NCBI GenBank assembly: GCA_938017795.1
Contig: CALIJZ010000057.1
Coordinates: 1-53,024, forward strand
DNA from: an uncultured Bacteriovoracaceae bacterium
GTDB lineage: Bacteria > Bdellovibrionota > Bacteriovoracia > Bacteriovoracales > Bacteriovoracaceae
Reading direction: 5' to 3'
DNA length: 53,024 nucleotides
In this document: piece after piece, positions 40,845-49,181 of the stretch
How the letters are laid out: the number at the start of each line of letters is the position of its first letter
How positions within the stretch are numbered: position 1 is the first letter of the stretch
Position numbers and translations under genes: made by a program
The notes under the pieces: generated by a model
Databases searched by the model: none
What the model was told of the DNA's origin: nothing
Seen by the model: the letters and a program-made list of their open reading frames with translations, nothing else

Positions 40845-42098
40845 ATGAATGAAAGTTTAAGCGTTAGTCAGCTTTATCAAGAATTAAAGTTTCATATTGA
40901 AACAAGTTTTTCAAACATTAGGATAAATGGTGAATTAAGTAGTTTTATTAGATCTCAAGCTGGTCATTACTATTTTTCACTTAAAGACGATGACTCAATT
41001 CTGAATGGTGCATTTTTTAAATTTGATGCTCTTAATAGTCCTGATATTGCTAAATTAAAAGATGGTGACTTAGTAGAAGTTAGAGGGAAGGTTACTCTTT
41101 ATAATAAAAGATCAAACGTCCAAATTATTGCTAAAAGCATCAAGGCTCTCAACAAGAAAGGTCACCTCCAAGAAAAGTTTGAGAAATTAAAATTAAAACT
41201 TTCTAAAGAAGGTCTTTTTGATGTTTCTAGTAAAAAGACCCTACCCAAGAGTATCAAAAAAATTGCAGTTATTTCCTCACCCAGTGCAGCAGGTTTACAA
41301 GACTTTATTAAAATCATGAAAAGAAATTGTTTTTTTTATGATATTTTAATTGTTCCCAGCCTAGTCCAAGGTGAAAAAGCAGCACCGCTAATTATAAAAG
41401 CGATGGAGAAGATTGAAGCTAGAAAGGATATCGATCTCTTAGTTTTAACCAGAGGAGGAGGAAGTATTGAAGACTTATGGTGTTTTAATGATGAGAGCTT
41501 AGTAAGAAAAGTATCTAATTTTCCAATTCCTGTTCTCAGTGCAATTGGTCATGAAAGAGATAATACTCTGACTGATTTTTCAGCAGATCTTAGAGTTGAA
41601 ACTCCTTCTGCTGCAGCTGAATACCTTAGTAATAGCCAGTCTAAGCTTATAGAGAGATATTTAAATTCTAAAAAAGGGTTGATTGTTTATAAAGAGAGAT
41701 TTTTGTTTGAAAAGAAAATACAATTAGAAAAATATAGACCTAGTAATTTATACAACAAAATTTTTGAAAGCTTTAACTCTCTGAAAAAAAGAGTGGAAGC
41801 TTGTTCACCAAGAAGATCTATCGAAAGAATCGATATATATAGTTATATAATGAGGCTAGAGGATACTAGAAACTCTTTAAAAATGTTCTCAAGTCTGTAT
41901 GTTGAGAGATTTAACGCCCAAATCTCTAAGCTTGAAAGTCTCTTAATGGCCATAAGTCCTCAAAATGTCATGAAAAGAGGCTATAGTTATATTAAAAATA
42001 AGAAAAAAGTCGTTGGTAGTTTAAAAGAATTTGATAAAATAAATAAGAAAGATAGTTTGGAGATTCATTTTCATGATGGATCAAAAGGATTGTATTAA
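40845..42098 (+). CDS. xseA: Exodeoxyribonuclease VII large subunit
   Basis: The 417-residue product begins MNESLSVSQLYQELK, followed by an OB-fold (FIRSQAGHYYFSLKDDDS), and the XseA catalytic block: IAVISSPSAAGLQDF, TRGGGSIEDLWCFNDE, SAIGHERDNTLTDFSADLR, then ETPSAAAEYL and a coiled-coil tail ending MKRGYSYIK. With the XseB subunit it degrades single-stranded DNA. The start at 40845 is ATG; an earlier TTG is unlikely. The TAA overlaps the start of the LytM gene (TAATG). xseB is not adjacent. Confidence 0.95.
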   Translation: MNESLSVSQLYQELKFHIETSFSNIRINGELSSFIRSQAGHYYFSLKDDDSILNGAFFKFDALNSPDIAKLKDGDLVEVRGKVTLYNKRSNVQIIAKSIKALNKKGHLQEKFEKLKLKLSKEGLFDVSSKKTLPKSIKKIAVISSPSAAGLQDFIKIMKRNCFFYDILIVPSLVQGEKAAPLIIKAMEKIEARKDIDLLVLTRGGGSIEDLWCFNDESLVRKVSNFPIPVLSAIGHERDNTLTDFSADLRVETPSAAAEYLSNSQSKLIERYLNSKKGLIVYKERFLFEKKIQLEKYRPSNLYNKIFESFNSLKKRVEACSPRRSIERIDIYSYIMRLEDTRNSLKMFSSLYVERFNAQISKLESLLMAISPQNVMKRGYSYIKNKKKVVGSLKEFDKINKKDSLEIHFHDGSKGLY

Positions 42099-42964
42099 TG
42101 ATAAAGTTTATGTTTATATTTTTTTCATTTTCACTCTTTGCAAGTTCCGAGCGATTAGAAATTAATCCAGGATTTGTAAAATTTTTTAAATATAGTGTTG
42201 ATGAAAAAATTGAAGCTAACTCATATTTGATGTGTGACGGGGATGTTGTATACGTTTCAAGTTCCAATAATGAATTTTGGGGTTATATTTCTGAAAGTTA
42301 TTTTAGTACCAGAAAGAATTTTGAATGTTCGCTTTTAAAAGCTAGTGGACAGAAATATAACTTTAGGTTGAATGGAAGAGTTAAGCCTTATAATTATAAA
42401 TCTGAGAAACTTAAAGTAAAACCAAAGCGAGTTAGTTTAAACGAAGCTGATAAAAAAATAGTTAATACTCAGAAAGAACTTTTGGCAGAAATGTATGAGA
42501 CCTCCGAAGGTGAATTTAATTTCACTTCTGCTTTCAAGAGACCTTTAAATACGAAAATAACAAGTTCTTTTGGGAAAAAACGAATCTTTAATGAAAATCA
42601 CAAGACCCAACATTTAGGGATTGATTTTCGCACAGGCTTTGGAAAGAAAATACCAGTAGCTAATCAAGGTAGAGTCGTTTTTGTCGATGATCTTTTTTAT
42701 TCCGGAAAGACTGTGATTGTTGATCATGGTAATAGAGTTTTTACACTTTATGGACACTTGAAGAAGACATTTGTTGATCAAGGCCAATTATTAGATCAAG
42801 GTCATATTGTTGGACTTTCTGGTGCAACGGGAAGAGTGACAGCTCCACATCTGCACTGGGGTGTTGTGGTTAATGGAAATTTGGTTAATGGTTTTAGCTT
42901 GATTGAAGAAAGTGAAAAACATTTTTCTAACTTAGAAACTAAAAATGAACTTTCTAGAAACTAA
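42098..42964 (+). CDS. LytM/M23 peptidoglycan endopeptidase
   Basis: The 288-residue product has a signal peptide (MIKFMFIFFSFSLFASS), a beta-rich N-terminal region and an intact M23 domain: His172 and Asp176 (HLGIDFR), YGHL at 218-221, and the HxH pair His251/His253 in APHLHWG. The zinc site is complete, so it is an active Gly- or DD-endopeptidase candidate, unlike the EnvC-like paralogue upstream. It is in one operon with ctp and xseA and is coupled to the kinase gene downstream by a 20-base overlap. Confidence 0.92.
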   Translation: MIKFMFIFFSFSLFASSERLEINPGFVKFFKYSVDEKIEANSYLMCDGDVVYVSSSNNEFWGYISESYFSTRKNFECSLLKASGQKYNFRLNGRVKPYNYKSEKLKVKPKRVSLNEADKKIVNTQKELLAEMYETSEGEFNFTSAFKRPLNTKITSSFGKKRIFNENHKTQHLGIDFRTGFGKKIPVANQGRVVFVDDLFYSGKTVIVDHGNRVFTLYGHLKKTFVDQGQLLDQGHIVGLSGATGRVTAPHLHWGVVVNGNLVNGFSLIEESEKHFSNLETKNELSRN

Positions 42965-44393
42965 GATCTATTCCATTGATAAATATCCAGACTTCAAAAA
43001 AACGATAACAAGGAACCTGAAATCTAGTACGGAAATTTTTTTTTCAATTTATTTCGATGAGCAAAGTGCAGAAGATGAAGATCAATTCTCGATTATAAAA
43101 AATGAAAAAGAAAAAATAGTAAGTTTTCAATTAAGGTACTTAAACAAGATAAATCAACTAGAGAAAAAACTTGAAGAAGATTACCACATATTCTTAGAAA
43201 GTTGTGAAGAGTTGTTTAAAAATGTGATTGATGGTGAATACAATGTTCAACCTGGCTATCTAGAAGAATTAGGTGATTTTTATAATAAAATCCTTGTTTA
43301 CGGTGGACAAGAGCATCCATTTAAATACTTTGTTAAACATTCTTTAAGCTCTGAAGACAAAGAAGGGAAGTTTGTTAAAGATCATCCTAAATATTCCTCA
43401 AGATTTACTTTGTTGAATTTTGAGAATGAAGAAATTTTTAAGCTTAAATACTTACTATACATTGGCTTAAGAGATGATTTGAATAAAATCTATCATTTTG
43501 GACAAGCAAAAGTATTGCTTGAAGATTTTTTAAATGAATCCTCTGTCCCCCTAGCTCTGTTTAATTCTTTTGATGATCTGATTATTCATAATAAACCCTT
43601 TAGAGATATGAATCTACTCAGCACTGAAACCTTAAAGCTAAAAAATGGTCAAAAAATAGAAAATTCAAACTACTTCTATACTATTAAGAGAGAAGATCTT
43701 CTCCTGGAAGGATCAAACTTTTCTCTCATTATATTTTTAAAAGAGATTAGTTTTTCGGATAAGTATATTAATTCTGATGAATTGGGTATTATCACATCAT
43801 CTATTGCTCATGAGCTGAACAACCCAATAGGAGGAATTCTCTCGGGAGCGGAAGTATTGCTTTCACTCTCTCAGAAAGAAGACAAAGATGAAATAGAGTT
43901 ATTAGAAGAGGTTAGAAAGAGCGCTCGTCGCTGTAGTGCCTTGATTAAAACATTTCTAGGTTTTTCTAGAAAGGTGATTGAGGATGATGAAGAAAGTGAA
44001 CTGATTGAATCAGTTCATCAAGCGGGAACGTTACTTAGGACTCGACTAGTTGAGAATAATATTATTTTTAAATTTGAAATGGATGAGATAAAGCAAGAAA
44101 AAATTAAAAATCAATCTGTTTGGACAATGATTCTTTATATTATGTTTTCCAATATTTTAAATATGGTTTTAAGGAAAAAGTTAGTTAGTGGAAGATCTAT
44201 AAATTCTGTCTCAATTCAATTTTCTATTAAAAATCAAGCAATCTATTTCTCAACATCTGAAAGCTTAAGTAAAAGTATTTATGATGAATTATTATTATCT
44301 CCGTTCTTTTTTCATTTATTAGAACAAGAAAACCTTAGTATCGAATTTGAAGATGATAGAATTGTATTTATAAATGAAAGTCAGGGTAGTTAG
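42945..44393 (+). CDS. Sensor histidine kinase with degenerate ATPase domain
   Basis: The 482-residue product has no membrane segments. An N-terminal helical region (about 60-130) is followed by a PAS-like fold (VPLALFNSFDDLIIHNKPF, about 200-270) and a HisKA dimerisation box with His289 in SSIAHELNNPIGGILSGAE. The C-terminal part is poor as a HATPase: the N-box is reduced to FSNILNMV, and I see no DxGxG or GxG lid. It may bind phosphate poorly or act as a phosphotransfer scaffold. Its end overlaps the convergent exonuclease gene by 26 bases. It sits in the FtsEX-LytM operon. Confidence 0.75.
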   Translation: MNFLETKIYSIDKYPDFKKTITRNLKSSTEIFFSIYFDEQSAEDEDQFSIIKNEKEKIVSFQLRYLNKINQLEKKLEEDYHIFLESCEELFKNVIDGEYNVQPGYLEELGDFYNKILVYGGQEHPFKYFVKHSLSSEDKEGKFVKDHPKYSSRFTLLNFENEEIFKLKYLLYIGLRDDLNKIYHFGQAKVLLEDFLNESSVPLALFNSFDDLIIHNKPFRDMNLLSTETLKLKNGQKIENSNYFYTIKREDLLLEGSNFSLIIFLKEISFSDKYINSDELGIITSSIAHELNNPIGGILSGAEVLLSLSQKEDKDEIELLEEVRKSARRCSALIKTFLGFSRKVIEDDEESELIESVHQAGTLLRTRLVENNIIFKFEMDEIKQEKIKNQSVWTMILYIMFSNILNMVLRKKLVSGRSINSVSIQFSIKNQAIYFSTSESLSKSIYDELLLSPFFFHLLEQENLSIEFEDDRIVFINESQGS

Positions 44394-45633
44394 TTTTTTC
44401 TTGGCCTAGCAGGAATGCCTGGAGTTTTTTTGAGTATTCTGGAAAGTTGCTTGGAACCTTTTTAGAAGAAATTAATATGAATTTTTCTTGATGAGCTAAT
44501 ATATGTTTTTGAATCAATAGGTCAATTTCTTTTAAGCTTTCATTATATTTTAAATTTTTCCTTTTCTTTTTATTCATGAAGTTAAAAGATTTTTTGATTT
44601 GACTTGGTGAAATAAAAATCTGTGGTCTTTTAAAGGTAGGGTTTTTAAAGTCAACAATATAAAAATGATTATCTATTAAGTGAGGAAAAATTAGAAACTT
44701 GTAAGTGCTTTTCTCAAGAGCTTGTTCCGAGCCAATTTTCTTTTCAAGAAGCTTGAAAAAGATCGAGCGTTTGTCTTCTTCAATATTTAGAAAATAGTCT
44801 TTATAAAGAATCAAACTATGGGTTAGAGAAGAAGTCATCTGAATAGTAAGTCTAGCAAAGTCTTGATCTAGCATTTTCTCTAGTTCTTGCATTGAAAATA
44901 ACTCAGTATTATAAGGAACGACGTTTTGTAATGCTCCTTGCTTACTTTTAAAAAACAAACAATAGTTAAACTTGCTCTTAGAGATTAATGTCAACTTTTC
45001 TTTAATTTTCTCTTTATCATCTGAGTCTAAATGATACCGGTCAAGCTCAAATTTATTTTTAGGATAATATAGGCTATTAACTTTTTTGATATCTTTCTTT
45101 ATAAACATCTCAAGAAATTTTATAAAAATCTTCGCTGTAAGAATTGAATCAGATAAAGCTCTGTGAGCATCTTCAAAATCAATTTTAAACAATTCAGAAA
45201 GATAAGTAAGATTTGATTTCTGTATCTCTGGAAGCATATGCTTAGTCATAATATTGGTACAAATAGACTTGTTTGATAAAACAGGACGTTTCAATCTTTT
45301 TAAAACACTATTGAAAAATGGCACATCAAAAGCTGCATTATGAGCTACTAAAATATCATCTCCTATAAATTCTAAAATTTGTTCAATAACATCTTCAATA
45401 ATTGGAGCATCTTTCAAGTCTGCTTGTTTTACTGAAGTTAACTTTTGAACATAAATTGGTATACGCATTTCCGGATTGATAAAAAACTCTTTAGATTCAC
45501 CAATTTCTAAGTTTCTTATTTTAACTAGACCAATTTCAAAAATCTTATCTTTTTCATGACTACCACCCGTGGTTTCCAAATCAATACAACAAAAGTTTAA
45601 GTCAGAGATTAATTTTCGTGAGTCAACACTCAT
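44368..45633 (-). CDS. DnaQ-like 3'-5' exonuclease with large C-terminal domain
   Basis: The 421-residue product has the DEDDh exonuclease in its first 180 residues: CIDLETTGG (Asp18, Glu20), HNAAFDVPFF, and DAHRALSD with the catalytic His and Asp. It is like DNA polymerase III epsilon or the proofreading domains of Gram-positive PolC. The other 240 residues form a Lys/Phe/Leu-rich region with no family I know (IFFKLLEKKIGSEQ, FIFISPSQIKK-like). The last codons overlap the kinase gene. A repair or proofreading role is likely; the extra domain may tie it to a partner. Confidence 0.8.
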   Translation of the reverse strand: MSVDSRKLISDLNFCCIDLETTGGSHEKDKIFEIGLVKIRNLEIGESKEFFINPEMRIPIYVQKLTSVKQADLKDAPIIEDVIEQILEFIGDDILVAHNAAFDVPFFNSVLKRLKRPVLSNKSICTNIMTKHMLPEIQKSNLTYLSELFKIDFEDAHRALSDSILTAKIFIKFLEMFIKKDIKKVNSLYYPKNKFELDRYHLDSDDKEKIKEKLTLISKSKFNYCLFFKSKQGALQNVVPYNTELFSMQELEKMLDQDFARLTIQMTSSLTHSLILYKDYFLNIEEDKRSIFFKLLEKKIGSEQALEKSTYKFLIFPHLIDNHFYIVDFKNPTFKRPQIFISPSQIKKSFNFMNKKKRKNLKYNESLKEIDLLIQKHILAHQEKFILISSKKVPSNFPEYSKKLQAFLLGQEKTNYPDFHL

Positions 45634-45636
45634 GAA

Positions 45637-46470
45637 TTAATTATGCCTTTGAAGGTAGGTTCCAATAAGTTTTGTAAACTTGTTCATTGCTTTGTTAGCT
45701 TCATTTTTAACATCTTCATGTTTTAAGACCTGATCAATAATTCCAGCACCATAATTTGTGATACAGGAAATTCCAAGAATATTATATCCAGCATGTTTGG
45801 CTGCAATCACTTCAGGTACAGTACTCATTCCTATCATGTCTCCACCCAGGGCCCGAAACATTTTTATTTCGGCAGGAGTCTCATAGCTTGGGCCACTTAC
45901 ATGAAAGTAGGTGCCAGGTTTAATGTCGATGTTTAGCTCTTTAGCAACCGATCTTAATGATTCTCGCATCCCTTTTGAATAGACTTCTGACATATCTGGA
46001 AATCTTGGTCCGATGTCTTCTTTATTAGGCCCAATTAAAGGGTTTCTTCCACAGTGATTAATATGATCTTTAATAAGAATTAAATCTCCAGGGTGGAAGT
46101 TAGGATTCAAAGATCCAGCAGCGTTGGTTACAACTAAGTTTTTACATCCAAGTTTTCGTAACACCCTTAAAGGAAAATTAATCTCATCATCGCTATGGCC
46201 TTCATAAAAATGTAGCCTACCTTGTTGGAAAGCAATTGTTCCATTATCAGTTTTAGCAAATACGATAGCTCCAGCATGGCCTGAAACTCCGGGTGACTTA
46301 AAATGAGGAATAGACTCACATGAGATTTTCACACAATCAGAAAAGCTATCTGCAAATGGACCAAGTCCGGATCCTAGTACAACTAAAGTATGAGGCAATT
46401 CAATTTTATGATCTTTTAACTGATTATCAAGAAAGCTCGTCGCAGCTAGTAATTGTTCAGAGTATTTCAT
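45637..46470 (-). CDS. punA: Purine nucleoside phosphorylase
   Basis: The 277-residue product has the PNP-I (trimeric, PunA/XapA) marks: VVLGSGLGPFADSF, TNAAGSLNPNFHPGDLILIKDHIN, HVSGPSYETPAEI, and MIGMSTVPEVIAAKHAG. It splits purine (deoxy)nucleosides with phosphate to free base and ribose-1-phosphate. The stop of deoA overlaps its ATG by one base (TAATG), so the two phosphorylases are one transcript. It ends four bases before the exonuclease start on the same strand. Confidence 0.95.
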   Translation of the reverse strand: MKYSEQLLAATSFLDNQLKDHKIELPHTLVVLGSGLGPFADSFSDCVKISCESIPHFKSPGVSGHAGAIVFAKTDNGTIAFQQGRLHFYEGHSDDEINFPLRVLRKLGCKNLVVTNAAGSLNPNFHPGDLILIKDHINHCGRNPLIGPNKEDIGPRFPDMSEVYSKGMRESLRSVAKELNIDIKPGTYFHVSGPSYETPAEIKMFRALGGDMIGMSTVPEVIAAKHAGYNILGISCITNYGAGIIDQVLKHEDVKNEANKAMNKFTKLIGTYLQRHN

Positions 46471-47777
46471 TAGACAATAACCTTTGAGATAAGTTTTGGC
46501 TTCTTAACGACACTAGTACTTATTGTAATGATAGTATCACTAAATTCTTTAGATATTTTTCTTACAAGATTGGCCTGTTTCTTATGATGATAGATAGTTA
46601 CCAAAGGAGTGCCTTTTTTTACTTTGTCTCCTATCTTGTGATGGAATATAAATCCAACAGAGTGATCAATTTTTTCACCCACAAGCTTACGGCCTCCGCC
46701 AAGGTCAACTAACTTCAAACCTATTTGAGCATTTTGGAAGTCTTTTATATATCCAGATTTTTTTGCCTTAACAACAGTCTGGGTTTTGGCAACTTTTTGA
46801 TTCTTTAGTGATTTTAATTTTCCACCTTGAGATAGCACCACTTTTTCAAAAACTTCATAAGCTTTGCCATTGTTAACGACTTCAAGGCATTTCGATCTTG
46901 CATCATTAATACTCTTTGCTTTCTTAGCTAATAAAACCATGTGAGCAGCGAGCTCTACACTTAATTTAGTTAGATCCTTTGGACCATTACCTTTTAATGT
47001 ATCTATAGATTCAATAATCTCTAAAGAATTACCAACAGCATTCCCTAAAGGTTGACTCATATCAGTTAATAAAGCACTTGCGCCTTTTTTGAATTGTTTA
47101 GCAGTATTTAAAATTGAAACAGCCAGCTCTTTTGCTCTTTTTGGAGTTTTCATAAAAGAACCAGAGCCAGTTTTAACATCCATGACTAATCCATTAGCAC
47201 CTTCTGCTAATTTTTTACTCATAATGGATGCTGTAATTAAAGGTACCGATTCAATAGTTGCAGTAACATCTCGAACGGAATAAATCAGGCCATCAGCTGG
47301 AGCTATTTTTTCAGTCTGACCATTTAGAACAAAATTATGTTTAGCTAAAACTTCTTTAAACTTCTTAGAACTTAGATTTGTTTTAAAACCATCAATTGAT
47401 TCAACTTTATCAATTGTTCCACCTGTGTGACCAAGACCACGTCCAGCAATCATTGGTACTTTCACTCCACAAGCAGCTGCAATTGGTCCAAGTATAAACG
47501 AAGCTTTATCTCCGATTCCACCAGTTGAATGCTTATCCACATAGTGAGCACCTTTAAACTTTAATTGCTCTCCACTTTCAAGCATTACTTTTGTAAGGGA
47601 AGCTGTCTCTTTTGTAGTCATTCCATTAAGGTAAATGGCCATCAAGAGTGCAGATAATTGGTACTTAGGAATGTCTCCAGAAACGGCTCCTTCAACAAAC
47701 CATTTGATTTCGTTAAAAGAGAGTTCTTTGTGGTGCTTTTTGGCATCAATAATTTGATAGGCCGTAAGTTTTTTCAT
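46470..47777 (-). CDS. deoA: Thymidine / pyrimidine-nucleoside phosphorylase
   Basis: The 435-residue product begins MKKLTAYQIIDAKKHHKELS and has the phosphate loop VDKHSTGGIGDK, MIAGRGLGHTGGTIDKVES, and the C-terminal alpha/beta domain (GGRKLVGEKIDHSVGFIFH, GDKVKKGTPLVTIYHH). It splits thymidine, deoxyuridine or uridine; specificity (DeoA or Pdp) cannot be settled. First gene of the deoA-punA unit, divergent from the nucleoside transporter with 103 bases between, which probably hold both promoters. Confidence 0.95.
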   Translation of the reverse strand: MKKLTAYQIIDAKKHHKELSFNEIKWFVEGAVSGDIPKYQLSALLMAIYLNGMTTKETASLTKVMLESGEQLKFKGAHYVDKHSTGGIGDKASFILGPIAAACGVKVPMIAGRGLGHTGGTIDKVESIDGFKTNLSSKKFKEVLAKHNFVLNGQTEKIAPADGLIYSVRDVTATIESVPLITASIMSKKLAEGANGLVMDVKTGSGSFMKTPKRAKELAVSILNTAKQFKKGASALLTDMSQPLGNAVGNSLEIIESIDTLKGNGPKDLTKLSVELAAHMVLLAKKAKSINDARSKCLEVVNNGKAYEVFEKVVLSQGGKLKSLKNQKVAKTQTVVKAKKSGYIKDFQNAQIGLKLVDLGGGRKLVGEKIDHSVGFIFHHKIGDKVKKGTPLVTIYHHKKQANLVRKISKEFSDTIITISTSVVKKPKLISKVIV

Positions 47778-47880
47778 CAGTCTATCCTTAAAAGCTAAAA
47801 GGTTAATATAACGCAGTAAGAACTCAAAGTCATTTAATTTAATCCTTGAAAGCTGCCACTAAACATAATAAAAATCTTAC

Positions 47881-49095
47881 ATGGAAAAACTCATATCATT
47901 TGGCGGTCTCTTAATTTTTCTCCTTACAGCTTTTATCTTCAGTAGTGATAGAAAAAAGATTAATTGGAGACTAGTAATCTCAGGTGTTATTGCCCAATTT
48001 GTCTTAGCTCTTTTGATCTTAAAAACTCCTTTTGGGATGGCTTTCTTTGATGGTGCAAAGGATTTTTTCCAGGCTATTTTGAATTATACAGATGAAGGTT
48101 CTAAATTTATTTTTGGTGGACTTCATAATGCTGAAAAAATTGGCTTTTCTTTTGCTATCATGGTTTTACCTACAATCATTTTCATGTCTACTTTAATGAG
48201 TATTCTTTACCATTTGGGAATCATGCAAAAAATTGTAAAAGGCTGTGCCTTAATCATGATGAAAGTAATGGGCACATCAGGAGCTGAGTCACTAAGTGCT
48301 GCCGCAAATATTTTTGCTGGCCAAACAGAAGCTCCTTTAACTGTAAAACCTTATATTAATGATATGACTAATTCGGAACTTATGGCCCTAATGACTGGTG
48401 GTATGGCCACTGTTGCAGGTGGAGTTTTAGCAGCTTATGTTGGTTTTGGAATTGATGCCGGACATTTATTGGCAGCATCAGTTATGTCAGCTCCAGCTGC
48501 TTTAGTATGTGCTAAGCTTTTGGTTCCTGAGACTGAAGTTTCAAAAACAGCAGGCAAGGTAGATGTTGAATTTGAAAAACATACAGTAAATGTTGTAGAT
48601 GCTGCTGCAAGCGGTGCTGGAGAAGGTCTAAAACTTGCTGTTAATGTTGGAGCGATGCTTTTAGCTTTTGTTGCTTTAATTGCTCTTTTTAACGGAATGA
48701 TTGGATTCGTTGGTGGATTATTTGGTTATCCAACTCTAACTTTTGAATTAATTATGGGTTATTTATTTTCTCCAGTTGCTTTTATTATGGGAGTTCCTTG
48801 GCATGAATGTAATCAAGTTGGAATTTTATTAGCTAAAAAATTAGTACTAAATGAATTTGTTGCTTACCTTGATCTGAAAGCAATGCTTGGGACTTTATCA
48901 GATCGATCGATAACAATTTCTACTTATGCTCTCTGTGGTTTTGCAAATTTTAGCTCTATTGCAATTCAAATTGGTGGAATTGGAACGATGGCTCCGGGTC
49001 GAACAAAAGATCTATCAAAACTTGGAATGAAATCACTACTTGGTGGTACTCTTGCTTGTTTGATGACCGCAACAATTGCAGGAATTCTTATATAG
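47881..49095 (+). CDS. nupC: NupC/CNT-family nucleoside transporter
   Basis: The 404-residue inner-membrane protein has the concentrative nucleoside transporter fold with GQTEAPLTVKPY (the conserved G-Q-T-E binding loop), GGMATVAGGVLAAYV and GVPWHECNQVGILLAKK. It uses a H+ or Na+ gradient to take up nucleosides. It is divergent from deoA-punA, so uptake and phosphorolysis form one salvage module. Only a weak ribosome site is visible. Confidence 0.95.
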   Translation: MEKLISFGGLLIFLLTAFIFSSDRKKINWRLVISGVIAQFVLALLILKTPFGMAFFDGAKDFFQAILNYTDEGSKFIFGGLHNAEKIGFSFAIMVLPTIIFMSTLMSILYHLGIMQKIVKGCALIMMKVMGTSGAESLSAAANIFAGQTEAPLTVKPYINDMTNSELMALMTGGMATVAGGVLAAYVGFGIDAGHLLAASVMSAPAALVCAKLLVPETEVSKTAGKVDVEFEKHTVNVVDAAASGAGEGLKLAVNVGAMLLAFVALIALFNGMIGFVGGLFGYPTLTFELIMGYLFSPVAFIMGVPWHECNQVGILLAKKLVLNEFVAYLDLKAMLGTLSDRSITISTYALCGFANFSSIAIQIGGIGTMAPGRTKDLSKLGMKSLLGGTLACLMTATIAGILI

Positions 49096-49181
49096 TAAAT
49101 TTCTAAATACAGAACTCTTAGGCGAACTCGTAATCTCATCAAGAGATTGTGTTCCGCGACTATATCCTTTATAGTTCCTAC

